Positions 25,760 through 34,391 of a stretch of DNA of 64,000 bases are shown piece by piece (the stretch's first letter is position 1; every line of letters begins with the position of its first letter). The notes below the pieces were generated by a model. It was not told the origin of the DNA, did no database searches, and saw only the letters and a list, made by a program, of their open reading frames with translations. Source of the DNA: Streptomyces melanogenes (GTDB lineage: Bacteria; Actinomycetota; Actinomycetes; Streptomycetales; Streptomycetaceae); assembly GCF_014649795.1 (NCBI RefSeq), contig NZ_BMTS01000003.1:496001-560000 (forward strand), written 5' to 3'. The position numbers and the translations under genes were made by a program.

Positions 25760-27523
25760 CTAGTGGAATTTCACTTCCGGACCCGTTGCGTCCTCAACTT
25801 CGCATTCCCACACCCATACTTCGTTGGCTTGATCCCGCAGTACCGCTCCGGGAACGTGAAAAAATTCCTGCGGACCGGTATTCCAATAACGCCCGAGGTT
25901 GAAGCTGTTAACCCAGACGAAACCTCGGACCAGGCCGTGGAGTTCGAGCTGCGCGTCACCCGGAATCGGGGCGTCGAAGGTGCCTCGAAACAGCCCCCGT
26001 CCCGCCTCCGCAGTTGAACGGAAGGGGAGCCGCCGCCTCCCCTCCGGGTCCGCGAACGCCTCCTCGAAGGCGTCGAGCCGCAGCCCACGTGCGCGTACAC
26101 CGTGCAGGAACTGCCGTTCGTGCAGCACCCCGCCGGTGATCCCCTTGGGCTCGGCGAGCCTCGGCCCGTAGTTGACGCGCCCCAGCGACTCCACCCACAG
26201 CTCGACCACGGCGGGCCCCGCCACCGGCTCCGGCAGCACCGGATCGTCCTCGGTGAGCACCCCGGCCCGCACCCCGTCGACGTATACGACCGCCCGGTCC
26301 CGCAGCCCAAGGACCCGCAGCGGATACGGCTGCCGGGGCCCGGGCACCTCGAACCGGTAGCGCACCACGCCCCGGTCCACGTCCAGCTCCTCGAACGTCG
26401 GTGGCGTCCCGTACACACCCTCCGCCGATCCCAGCGCCCCCAGTACGTCCTCGGCCGCCACCCACTCCGTCAGCGGCACGGTCACCGGAGTGCCCAACAC
26501 CGGTGGCGCGGGCGGCAGTTCCGGAAGTGGGCCCTCCGCGTACTCGGCGAGCACCTCGCGGAACGCCCAGAACTTCGGCGTCGGACGGCCGTACTCGTCG
26601 ATGGGCGCGTCGTAGTCGTACGACGTCACGTCCGGCCGCAGCGTGCCCAGATGCTCCACGCCGTCCCGGTTGGCGCCCGCCCACCCGGCGAAGCTGGTGC
26701 CGCCGTGCGCCATGTAGAGGTTGACGGAGGCGCCGCACTCCAGGATCTCGCGCAGTGCCCCCGCCGCCTCGTCCGCCTCCCGCACCACCGGCTCCGCGCC
26801 CCAGTGCTCGAACCAGCCGCACCAGAACTCCATGCACATCAGGGGCCCCTTGGGGCGGTGGCGGCGCAGCACCTCGAAGGCTTCCAGGGCGCCCGAGCCG
26901 AAGTTCGCGGTGGCGAGCACACCGGGAAGGGAGCCGCCGGTCAGCATGTGGTCCTCGGGGCCGTCGGAGGTGAACAGCGGTATGCTCACGCCCAGTTCGG
27001 CCAGCAGGTCCGCGAGCGCCCGCAGATAGACGTGGTCCGAGCCGTAGCTGCCGTACTCGTTCTCCACCTGCACCATGAGCACCGGGCCGCCCCGGTCGGC
27101 CTGGCGGGCCACCACCTGCGGCAGCAGCACCCGGAACCAGCGCTCCACGTGCCGCAGGTACTCGGGGTCCCGGGTGCGCACCCGCCGCCCGAGCGCGCCC
27201 GTCAGCCAGTGCGGAAGCCCGCCGTTCTCCCACTCGGCGCAGATGTACGGGCCGGGGCGCACGATCGCCCACAGCCCGGCCGCGTGCGCCGCGTCCAGGA
27301 ACCGGCCCAGCGCGTCCGGATCCCGGTAGTGGCCCGGGGACGGCTCGTACAGGTTCCACGGCACGTACGTCTCGACGCAGTTCAGGCCCATCGCCCGCAG
27401 CATCGCGAGCCGGTGGCCCCACTGGGACTCGTGCACCCGGAAGTAGTGCAGCGCCCCCGAGAGCAGCCGCACCGGCCGCCCGTCCAGCAGAAAGTCCTCG
27501 TCACCCACGGTGAAGTCAGCCAC
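25760..27523 (-). CDS. GH35 beta-galactosidase
   Basis: 587 residues, no signal peptide, so cytoplasmic. The N-terminal (beta/alpha)8 barrel begins RLLSGALHYFRVHESQWGHR and contains RPGPYICAEWENGGLPHWL, a GH35 signature. The acid/base is Glu156 in MVQVENEYGSYG and the nucleophile Glu232 in LMCMEFWCGWFEHWG. C-terminal jelly-roll domains follow from about residue 340. It hydrolyses terminal beta-galactosides, such as core-1 disaccharides released by the nearby GH101 enzyme. It is divergent from an AraC regulator 120 bases away. The start is GTG. Confidence 0.92.
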   Translation of the reverse strand: MADFTVGDEDFLLDGRPVRLLSGALHYFRVHESQWGHRLAMLRAMGLNCVETYVPWNLYEPSPGHYRDPDALGRFLDAAHAAGLWAIVRPGPYICAEWENGGLPHWLTGALGRRVRTRDPEYLRHVERWFRVLLPQVVARQADRGGPVLMVQVENEYGSYGSDHVYLRALADLLAELGVSIPLFTSDGPEDHMLTGGSLPGVLATANFGSGALEAFEVLRRHRPKGPLMCMEFWCGWFEHWGAEPVVREADEAAGALREILECGASVNLYMAHGGTSFAGWAGANRDGVEHLGTLRPDVTSYDYDAPIDEYGRPTPKFWAFREVLAEYAEGPLPELPPAPPVLGTPVTVPLTEWVAAEDVLGALGSAEGVYGTPPTFEELDVDRGVVRYRFEVPGPRQPYPLRVLGLRDRAVVYVDGVRAGVLTEDDPVLPEPVAGPAVVELWVESLGRVNYGPRLAEPKGITGGVLHERQFLHGVRARGLRLDAFEEAFADPEGRRRLPFRSTAEAGRGLFRGTFDAPIPGDAQLELHGLVRGFVWVNSFNLGRYWNTGPQEFFHVPGAVLRDQANEVWVWECEVEDATGPEVKFH

Positions 27524-27643
27524 CGGCCCCCGCCCGTCTCTCGGTCCTCCGGATCAGCGTCGCCCCTGGCGCGGGCGCCGGTCCATGGACAAAGATCGGC
27601 GCTGATTGGACGCAAAGGGGGGACGGGAGGCGGCGGAACCGGC

Positions 27644-28531
27644 ATGTACCACACCTGGATGCGCTACTTCACGCCCAGCCCGGTCCACCACCGGCTCGGC
27701 CTGGTCTGCCTCGGCGTCGGGCTGCAGCACGGCGCGCTGCCCACCGTCGGGCCGCGCACCCTGGACCACCACGTCGCCGTGGTGATCGGCGCGGGCGGCG
27801 GCTGGTTCCGGGGCGCGGACGGGGAGCGCGTCACCGTGACCGCGCCCGCGCTGATCTGGCTCACCCCGGGCGTGCCGCACCACTACGGGCCCGACCCGGT
27901 CACCGGCTGGGACGAGTCGTTCGTCGACTTCACCGGGCCGGCCACCGCCACCTACACCGAGCTCGGCTACATCGAGCCCGAGCGGCCCGTGGTGCCGCTC
28001 GCCGACACGGCGCTCGCCCGGGCCGTCGTCGGCCGGATAGCCAGGGCGGCCCGCCGGGGCAACCCGCTCCTGGAGGTCGAGACGGGCGCCGCCGTCCACG
28101 AACTTCTCGTCGCGCTGCGTCGCGCCCGCGCCGACCTCGCGCCCGACGGCGACCCGGTCCTCCAGGCGCTCGCCCGCGACGCCTTCCAGCCGCTGTCGGT
28201 GGCCGAGCACGCGGCCCGGCACGGCATGACCCCCGCCGAGCTGCGCACGGCGGTGCGCCGGGGCGCGGGGTGCAGCCCCAAGGACTACCTCCTGGGCATC
28301 CGGCTCGGCCGGGCCAAGGAGCTGCTTGCCGCCACCGAGCTGCCGGTCGCCGCCGTGGCCCGCCGGGTGGGCTACGACGACCCCGCGTACTTCTCCCGCC
28401 TATTCACCCGGCGTGTCGGCACCGCCCCGGTCCGCTTCCGCGAGCAGCAGGGCCGCGCCGTCCCGGGCGGCTGGAGCAGCCGGATCCCGGATCCTGAACA
28501 CCCTCCGACGATCCCGGGCCCGGCCACGTAA
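27644..28531 (+). CDS. AraC-family transcriptional regulator
   Basis: 295 residues from the ATG at 27644. The N-terminal cupin-like sensor (about 1-140) includes HHVAVVIGAGGGWFRGADGE and IWLTPGVPHHYGPD. The C-terminal double helix-turn-helix ends DYLLGIRLGRAKELLAATEL and VARRVGYDDPAYFSRLFTRR, the diagnostic AraC recognition segment. It is divergent from the GH35 gene and probably activates it in response to a galactoside. The 120-base spacer shows no clear operator by eye. Confidence 0.9.
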   Translation: MYHTWMRYFTPSPVHHRLGLVCLGVGLQHGALPTVGPRTLDHHVAVVIGAGGGWFRGADGERVTVTAPALIWLTPGVPHHYGPDPVTGWDESFVDFTGPATATYTELGYIEPERPVVPLADTALARAVVGRIARAARRGNPLLEVETGAAVHELLVALRRARADLAPDGDPVLQALARDAFQPLSVAEHAARHGMTPAELRTAVRRGAGCSPKDYLLGIRLGRAKELLAATELPVAAVARRVGYDDPAYFSRLFTRRVGTAPVRFREQQGRAVPGGWSSRIPDPEHPPTIPGPAT

Positions 28532-28536
28532 GCTCG

Positions 28537-28845
28537 ATGACCATGACCACGATCGACCCCTCCGTGCAGGCGGAGCTCGCCCGGCTCCGGGACAGCATCG
28601 ACAACATCGACGCGGCCGTCGTCCACATGCTCGCCGAGCGCTTCAAATGCACCCAGCAGGTCGGCCACCTCAAGGCCGAGCACAAGCTGCCGCCGGCCGA
28701 CCCGGCCCGCGAGGCCGAGCAGATCGACCGGCTGCGCCGCCTCGCCGAGAACGCCAAGCTGGACCCGGCCTTCGCCGAGAAGCTCCTGAACTTCATCATC
28801 GCGGAGGTGATCAGGCACCACGAGACGATCGCCAAGTCGTCCTGA
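28537..28845 (+). CDS. Chorismate mutase (AroQ type)
   Basis: 102 residues, the size of a monofunctional AroQ helical mutase converting chorismate to prephenate for Phe/Tyr synthesis. The helix pattern is LARLRDSIDNIDAAVVHMLA, then KCTQQVGHLKAEHKLPPADP and EKLLNFIIAEVIRHHETI. Arg, Lys and Glu positions of the active site are present. It begins five bases after the AraC gene; an in-frame ATG at 28543 is an alternative start. No signal peptide, so it is cytoplasmic. Confidence 0.92.
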   Translation: MTMTTIDPSVQAELARLRDSIDNIDAAVVHMLAERFKCTQQVGHLKAEHKLPPADPAREAEQIDRLRRLAENAKLDPAFAEKLLNFIIAEVIRHHETIAKSS

Positions 28846-28940
28846 GGCCGTCGCGGACCGCCGCGCGCCCGAGCGCCTGCGCTGAGAGCGGAACGCAATC
28901 CCCGTGTGCTGACCGGGGCGCATCGGGCAGCATGGCCCCC

Positions 28941-31430
28941 ATGTCCGTACTGACGCGCGACGAAGCGCAGACCCGTGCCCGGCTCCTCGACGTCCAGCGG
29001 TACGAGATCGAGCTCGATCTCACCACCGGCGAGGAGACCTTCGACTCCCAGACCGTCATCCACTTCACCGCACGCGCGGCCGGGGACACGTTCGTCGAGG
29101 TCAAGCCGGCCACCCTGCGCTCGGTCAGCCTGGACGGGCAGCCGCTGGACCCCGCCGCCCTCGTCGAGAACCGCCTCGCGCTCACCGGCCTCGCCGAGGG
29201 CCCGCACGAGCTGCGCGTCGAGGCGGAGATGACGTACTCGCACACCGGCGAGGGGCTGCACCGCTTCACCGACCCGGTCGACGGCGAGACCTACACGTAC
29301 ACCCAGCTCTTCATGGAGGACGTGCAGCGCGTCTTCGCCGCCTTCGACCAGCCCGACCTGAAGGCCGCCTTCGACCTCACGGTCACCGCGCCCGAGGGCT
29401 GGACCGTGCTGGCCAACGGCATCACCGAGCGGCAGGGCGACGGCCGCTGGAAGGCCGCCACCACCCCGTTGCTCTCCACCTACTTCGTGGCGCTCGCCGC
29501 CGGCCCCTGGCACTCGATCACCACCGAGCACGCGGGCCTGCCGTTCGGCCTGCACTGCCGCCGCTCGCTCGCGCCGTACCTGGACGCGGACGCCGAGGAG
29601 CTCTTCGAGATCACCCGGCAGTGCTTCGACCGCTACCACGAGAAGTTCGACGAGCCGTACCCGTTCGACTCGTACGACCAGGCCTTCGTGCCCGAGTTCA
29701 ACGCGGGCGCGATGGAGAACCCGGGCCTGGTCACCTTCCGCGACGAGTTCGTCTACCGCTCCGCCGTCACCGACACCGAGCGCCAGACCCGCGCCATGGT
29801 CGTCGCGCACGAGATGGCCCACATGTGGTTCGGCGACCTGGTCACCCTGCGCTGGTGGGACGACATCTGGCTGAACGAGTCGTTCGCCGAGTACATGGGC
29901 TACCAGACCCTCACCGAGGCCACCCGCTTCACCGACACCTGGGTGGACTTCGGGATCGTCCGCAAGGCCTGGGGGTACGACGCCGACCAGCGGCCCTCCA
30001 CCCACCCCGTCGCCCCCGACCCGGACGCCGTGCCCGACACCGCCTCCGCGATGCTCAACTTCGACGGCATCTCCTACGCCAAGGGCGCCTCCGCCCTGCG
30101 CCAGCTGGTGACCTGGCTGGGCGAGAAGGACTTCCTCGCGGGCATCAACACCCACTTCAAGCGGCACAAGTTCGGCAACGCCACGCTCGCCGACTTCATC
30201 GACAACCTGTCCTCCGCCACCGACCGCGACGTGCACACCTGGGCCGAGAAGTGGTTGCGCACCACCGGCGTGGACACGCTGACGCCGGTGGTCGGCGAGA
30301 ACGGCGGCTCCTGGACGCTCGCCGTCGAGCAGGACGGCGACCGGCCGCACCGGATCGCCGTCGGCGCGTACGACACGGACCCGGCGCACCCCGGCCGGCT
30401 GGTCCTGCGCGAGCGCTTCGAGACCGATGTGCCCGCCACCGAGCCGGTGACCCGCGCGGGCGCGCGCCCCGCGCTCGTCCTCCTCAACGACGGCGACTTC
30501 AGCTACGCCAAGGTGCGCCTGGACGCCGAGTCCTGGGAAACGGCCCTGCGCTCCCTCTCCGGACTGCCCGACCCCCTGGCCCGCGCGGTCGTCTGGAACT
30601 CCGCCCGCGACATGGTCCGCGACGGCCAGCTCCCGCCCGCCGCCTACCTGGAGGCGGCCCGCGCCCACCTTCCGTACGAGTCGGACCTGGCGATCGTGCA
30701 GGGCGTCCTCACCTTCGCCACCGCACAGGTGGCCGACCGCTATCTGGCGGCGGAGGCCCGCCCCGCCGCGCTCGCGCTGCTGACCGAGCTGACCCGGGAC
30801 CTGATCCGGCGCACCGAGGACGGCGACAACCCGGGCCTGCGCCTCACCGCCGTACGCCACTTCGTCGACTGCGCCGCCCAGCCCCACACCATCCAGGAGT
30901 GGCTGGCCGACGGCAGCGTCCCCGGCGGCCCCGAGCTCGACCCGGAGCTGCGCTGGCGCGTCCTGTACCGCCTCGCGGTGCTGGGCGCGACCACCGAGGC
31001 GGAGATCGCCGCCGAGCTGGCGCGCGACCCCAGCGCGACGGGCGAGGAGGGCGCGGCCCGCTGCCGCGCCGCGCTGCCGGACAGCGCCGCGAAGGCGGCC
31101 GCGTGGTCCGCGATGTTCGAGGGGGAGGCGCTCTCCAACTACCTGTTCACGGCCACCGCCCAGGGCTTCTGGCAGCCCGAACAGGCCGATCTGGTACGGG
31201 AGTACGTGGCGCGCTACTACGTGGACGCGGTCCCGCTGGCGGCCCGGCGCGGCCCCGCGATCGCGGAGGCGGCGGGCCGCTACGCCTTCCCGGACTTCGC
31301 GGTCGACGCGGAGGCGGTGGCCCTGGGCGAGGCGTGCCTGTCCCGCGACGACCTCCTCCCGGCCCTGCGGCGCAAGCTGACCGACCAGGTCGACGACCTG
31401 CGCAGGGCGCTGGCGGTACGGGACGCCTGA
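28941..31430 (+). CDS. pepN: Aminopeptidase N (M1 family)
   Basis: 829 residues. The substrate-binding GAMENPG motif (about 256) is followed by the zinc site HEMAHMWFGDL (His290, Glu291, His294) with Glu313 in LNESFAEYMG. An N-terminal beta-domain precedes it and a C-terminal helical ERAP1-like domain follows. It removes N-terminal residues from peptides in the cytoplasm. I choose the ATG at 28941 (MSVLTRDEAQTRARLLDVQR), the conserved family start; an ATG three codons earlier is possible. Transcription ends at a strong hairpin 20 bases after the stop. Confidence 0.95.
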   Translation: MSVLTRDEAQTRARLLDVQRYEIELDLTTGEETFDSQTVIHFTARAAGDTFVEVKPATLRSVSLDGQPLDPAALVENRLALTGLAEGPHELRVEAEMTYSHTGEGLHRFTDPVDGETYTYTQLFMEDVQRVFAAFDQPDLKAAFDLTVTAPEGWTVLANGITERQGDGRWKAATTPLLSTYFVALAAGPWHSITTEHAGLPFGLHCRRSLAPYLDADAEELFEITRQCFDRYHEKFDEPYPFDSYDQAFVPEFNAGAMENPGLVTFRDEFVYRSAVTDTERQTRAMVVAHEMAHMWFGDLVTLRWWDDIWLNESFAEYMGYQTLTEATRFTDTWVDFGIVRKAWGYDADQRPSTHPVAPDPDAVPDTASAMLNFDGISYAKGASALRQLVTWLGEKDFLAGINTHFKRHKFGNATLADFIDNLSSATDRDVHTWAEKWLRTTGVDTLTPVVGENGGSWTLAVEQDGDRPHRIAVGAYDTDPAHPGRLVLRERFETDVPATEPVTRAGARPALVLLNDGDFSYAKVRLDAESWETALRSLSGLPDPLARAVVWNSARDMVRDGQLPPAAYLEAARAHLPYESDLAIVQGVLTFATAQVADRYLAAEARPAALALLTELTRDLIRRTEDGDNPGLRLTAVRHFVDCAAQPHTIQEWLADGSVPGGPELDPELRWRVLYRLAVLGATTEAEIAAELARDPSATGEEGAARCRAALPDSAAKAAAWSAMFEGEALSNYLFTATAQGFWQPEQADLVREYVARYYVDAVPLAARRGPAIAEAAGRYAFPDFAVDAEAVALGEACLSRDDLLPALRRKLTDQVDDLRRALAVRDA

Positions 31431-31449
31431 CCAGGGACGGCGGCTCCGG

Positions 31450-31479
31450 GGGTGGCGCGCTCATAGCAGCGCGCCACCC
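31450..31479. terminator. Terminator after pepN
   Basis: GGGTGGCGCGCT at 31450-31461 pairs perfectly with 31468-31479 around the loop CATAGC; G-C pairs extend the stem by at least two bases on each side. The remaining 126 bases before the decarboxylase start show no recognisable iron box or other operator. Confidence 0.85.
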
Positions 31480-31605
31480 CCCAACACCCCGCCTCCGGGG
31501 GCCAGTACCACTTTCGGGTTGAGATCGTTGTGCAGGGCAGCCCCACCGCGCCGGGACGCCCCAGGCTGGTGAGGCCGTCGTTCGCACACCTGAAGGACTC
31601 CCCCC

Positions 31606-32970
31606 ATGCACACCCCGCCCCTCGCCGGCGGCCCCCACGGCCCCGCCGCCCTGTACCCCCTCCTCGGTGTCGTCCTGGACGCGCTGCGCGAGGGGGCGGT
31701 GGCCCGGGGCGGGCCGCTGCCGGGCGGCGGGCCGGAGGCGGTGGCCGTGCGGGTCGGGGCCGCGGTCGGCGACGTGCTCCCGTTACGGGGCAGCAGCGCC
31801 GAGGAGGCGCTGACCACGCTGGTGCGGGCGCTGGCGGAAGGCGCGGCCGACCCCGCCGACCCCCGCTGCGCCGCCCATCTGCACACCCCGCCGCTGGCCC
31901 TCGCCGCGGCCGCCGACCTCGCCGCCTCCGCGCTCAACCCGTCCCTCGACTCCTGGGACCAGGCCCCGGCCGCCGCCGAGCTCGAAGCACTCGTCACCCG
32001 GGCGCTGGCCGCCGGGTTCTGGCCCGGCGGCGACGCGCTGGTCACCAGCGGCGGCACCGAGTCCAACCAGCTCGCCCTGCTGCTGGCCCGCGAACGGCAC
32101 GGCGCGGTCCAGGTCGTCCAGGGTGCCAACGCCCACCACTCGGTCGCCCGCGCCGCCTGGCTCCTGGGCCTCCCCGAGCCGGTCACCGTCCCCGCCCCCG
32201 CCGGCACCCTCGACCTCGCCGCCCTGGACGAGGCCCTCACCGACCTGCACCACCCTCTGCTGGTCACCGCCACCGCGGGCACCACCGACACCGGCGCGAT
32301 CGACCCGCTCCCCGAGATCGCCGCCCTGTGCGCCCAGCACGGCGCCGAGCTGCACGTGGACGCGGCATACGGCGGCCCACTGATCTTCAGCGAAACCCAC
32401 CGCGCCAAGCTGCGCGGCATCGAGCACGCCCAATCCATCACGCTCGACCTGCACAAACTCGGCTGGCAGCCGGTCGCCGCCGGGCTGCTCGCGGTCCCCG
32501 CCCCGGCCCGCCTCGCCCCGCTCGCGCACACCGCCGACTACCTCAACGCCGACGACGACACCGAAGCGGGCCTGCCCGACCTCCTCGGCCGCTCCCTGCG
32601 GACCACCCGCAGAGCGGACGTACTGAAGATCGCCGTCACACTCCGCGCGCTCGGCCGCACCGGCCTCGCCGCGCTCGTCGACCGCACGCTCGCCCTCGCC
32701 GGGACCTTCGCGGACCTGGTCGAGGAGCACCCCCGGCTCGACCTGTACGAGCGCCCCGCGATCTCCACCGTCCTGTTCCGCCCGACGGGCGCGTCCGACG
32801 ACGAGGTCGCCGGGATCCGCCGCGCCCTGCTCACCGAGGGCCGGGCCGTCCTCGGCAGGGCCCGCGCCGACGGGCGCCTCTGGCTCAAGGCCACCCTGCT
32901 CAACCCCCACACCACCACCGGCGACCTGGCACAGCTCCTCAAGACCGTGGAAGGCAGCATCCCGCGATGA
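31606..32970 (+). CDS. PLP-dependent diamine-forming decarboxylase (group II, DesA/DDC-like)
   Basis: 454 residues of the group II (glutamate/aromatic/diaminobutyrate) decarboxylase fold. TSGGTESNQLALLLARERHG binds the PLP phosphate, LHVDAAYGGP is the cofactor Asp region, and LDLHKLGWQP contains the Schiff-base Lys284. The gene overlaps an L-lysine/L-ornithine-type N-monooxygenase by 4 bases. That pairing points to decarboxylation of lysine or ornithine to cadaverine or putrescine as the first step towards a hydroxamate. It differs noticeably from the DesA I remember from desferrioxamine operons (different N-terminus), so I leave the symbol open. Confidence 0.82.
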   Translation: MHTPPLAGGPHGPAALYPLLGVVLDALREGAVARGGPLPGGGPEAVAVRVGAAVGDVLPLRGSSAEEALTTLVRALAEGAADPADPRCAAHLHTPPLALAAAADLAASALNPSLDSWDQAPAAAELEALVTRALAAGFWPGGDALVTSGGTESNQLALLLARERHGAVQVVQGANAHHSVARAAWLLGLPEPVTVPAPAGTLDLAALDEALTDLHHPLLVTATAGTTDTGAIDPLPEIAALCAQHGAELHVDAAYGGPLIFSETHRAKLRGIEHAQSITLDLHKLGWQPVAAGLLAVPAPARLAPLAHTADYLNADDDTEAGLPDLLGRSLRTTRRADVLKIAVTLRALGRTGLAALVDRTLALAGTFADLVEEHPRLDLYERPAISTVLFRPTGASDDEVAGIRRALLTEGRAVLGRARADGRLWLKATLLNPHTTTGDLAQLLKTVEGSIPR

Positions 32971-34379
32971 CCGCACCGGCACCCGTCCAAGACATCGACC
33001 GCCCGCACGACCTGGTGGGCATCGGAGTGGGCCCGTTCAACCTCTCGCTCGCCGCCCTCGCCCACGGTGTGCCCGGCGGACTCTCGACCGCCTTCTACGA
33101 ACAGCGCCGCGCCTTCCACTGGCACCCCGGCCTGCTCATCGAGGGCACCACCCTCCAAGTCCCTTTCCTGGCCGACCTGGTGACCCTCGCCGACCCCGTC
33201 AGCCCCTGGTCGTTCCTCAACTACCTGCGCCACCGCGAGCGGCTCTTCCCGTTCTACTTCGCCGAGCGCTTCCACATCCAGCGCACCGAGTACGACGCGT
33301 ACTGCCGCTGGGTCAGCGAGAGCCTGCCCGGGATGCACTTCGGGCACCAGGTGGACGCGGTGCGCTGGAACCCCGAACGGGAGGTGTTCGAGGTCGACTT
33401 CACCCAGCTCGACGTGCACGGCCAGGCCGAGGCCCTCGGCCGCGCCTTCGCCCGCAACCTGGTCCTCGGCGTCGGCACCGAGCCGTACGTACCGGAGCCG
33501 CTCAAGCCGCTCGCGGACGCGCCCGCGGTGCCGGTGATCCACTCGGCCGACTACCTCGACCACCGGGACCGGTTCCTCGCCGCCGACCACATCACCGTCG
33601 TCGGCTCCGGCCAGTCCGGCGCCGAGATCTTCCTCGACCTGCTGCGCAACCGCCCGGCGGGCCGCGAGCGGATCACCTGGCTGGCCCGCACCGAGACCTT
33701 CGCGCCGATGGAGTACTCGAAGCTGGGCCTGGAGCACTTCACGCCCGACTACACGCGCTACTTCCACGCCCTGGCGGAGCCCGTACGCGACGAGCTGGTG
33801 CCCCGCCAGTGGCAGCTCCACAAGGGCATCGACGCGGAGACCATCGCGGCCATCCACGACGAGCTCTACCGCCGCACCCAGCACGGCGGCTGGCCCGACG
33901 CGACCCTCACGCCCGGCGTCAACGTCCGTACGGCGGGCCGCGTGGCCACCACCAAGGTCGAGCTGCACCTCGAACACGCCCAGCAGGGCGTGCGCTCCCG
34001 GCTGACCACGGACGCGGTGATCCTGGCGACGGGCTACCGGGAGCGCCCGCTGAGTCGCATGCTGTCGGGCCTGGACCCGTACATGCGCCTGGACTCCTCC
34101 GAACGCCCGCGCGTGGACGCGGACTTCCGCCTGGTTCTGGACAGCTCGGTCACGGGCGCGGTGTACGTCCAGAACGCCGAGAAGCACACCCACGGCGTGG
34201 GCACCCCCGACCTGGGCCTGGCGGCCTGGCGCAGCGCGGCGATCCTGAACTCCCTGACGGGCAAGGAGCCGTACCCGCTACCGACGCGCACGGCATTCAC
34301 CACCTTCGGCCTGACCAGCCAGCAGGAGAGCCGCCCGACACCAAAGGCACCGAGCGGCTTGATCCCACTGGAGGGCTGA
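32967..34379 (+). CDS. Amine/lysine N-monooxygenase (DesB/IucD family)
   Basis: 470 residues. The FAD loop GIGVGPFNLSLAALAHG and the NADPH loop VVGSGQSGAEIFLDLLRNRP are characteristic of N-hydroxylating flavoenzymes, and VILATGYRERPLS is the family ATGY motif. NAEKHTHGVGTPDLGLAAWR near the C-terminus is also typical. It would hydroxylate the primary amine made by the preceding decarboxylase. In desferrioxamine operons the next genes are an acyltransferase and an NIS synthetase; here a convergent 5'-nucleotidase gene follows after 12 bases, so the pathway must be completed elsewhere or makes something else. Confidence 0.88.
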   Translation: MTAPAPVQDIDRPHDLVGIGVGPFNLSLAALAHGVPGGLSTAFYEQRRAFHWHPGLLIEGTTLQVPFLADLVTLADPVSPWSFLNYLRHRERLFPFYFAERFHIQRTEYDAYCRWVSESLPGMHFGHQVDAVRWNPEREVFEVDFTQLDVHGQAEALGRAFARNLVLGVGTEPYVPEPLKPLADAPAVPVIHSADYLDHRDRFLAADHITVVGSGQSGAEIFLDLLRNRPAGRERITWLARTETFAPMEYSKLGLEHFTPDYTRYFHALAEPVRDELVPRQWQLHKGIDAETIAAIHDELYRRTQHGGWPDATLTPGVNVRTAGRVATTKVELHLEHAQQGVRSRLTTDAVILATGYRERPLSRMLSGLDPYMRLDSSERPRVDADFRLVLDSSVTGAVYVQNAEKHTHGVGTPDLGLAAWRSAAILNSLTGKEPYPLPTRTAFTTFGLTSQQESRPTPKAPSGLIPLEG

Positions 34380-34391
34380 CCCGCAGAAGAC

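Noticed and set aside
25240..27640. An enediyne biosynthetic gene cluster around the neocarzinostatin-like gene
   Set aside because: The flanking genes are a GH101 glycosidase, a GH35 glycosidase and an AraC regulator; there is no iterative polyketide synthase or tailoring enzyme.
31480..31605. An iron-regulator (DmdR/IdeR) box before the decarboxylase/N-hydroxylase pair
   Set aside because: No 19-base TTAGGTTAGGCTAACCTAA-like palindrome is present; the spacer is GC-rich without symmetric T/A blocks.
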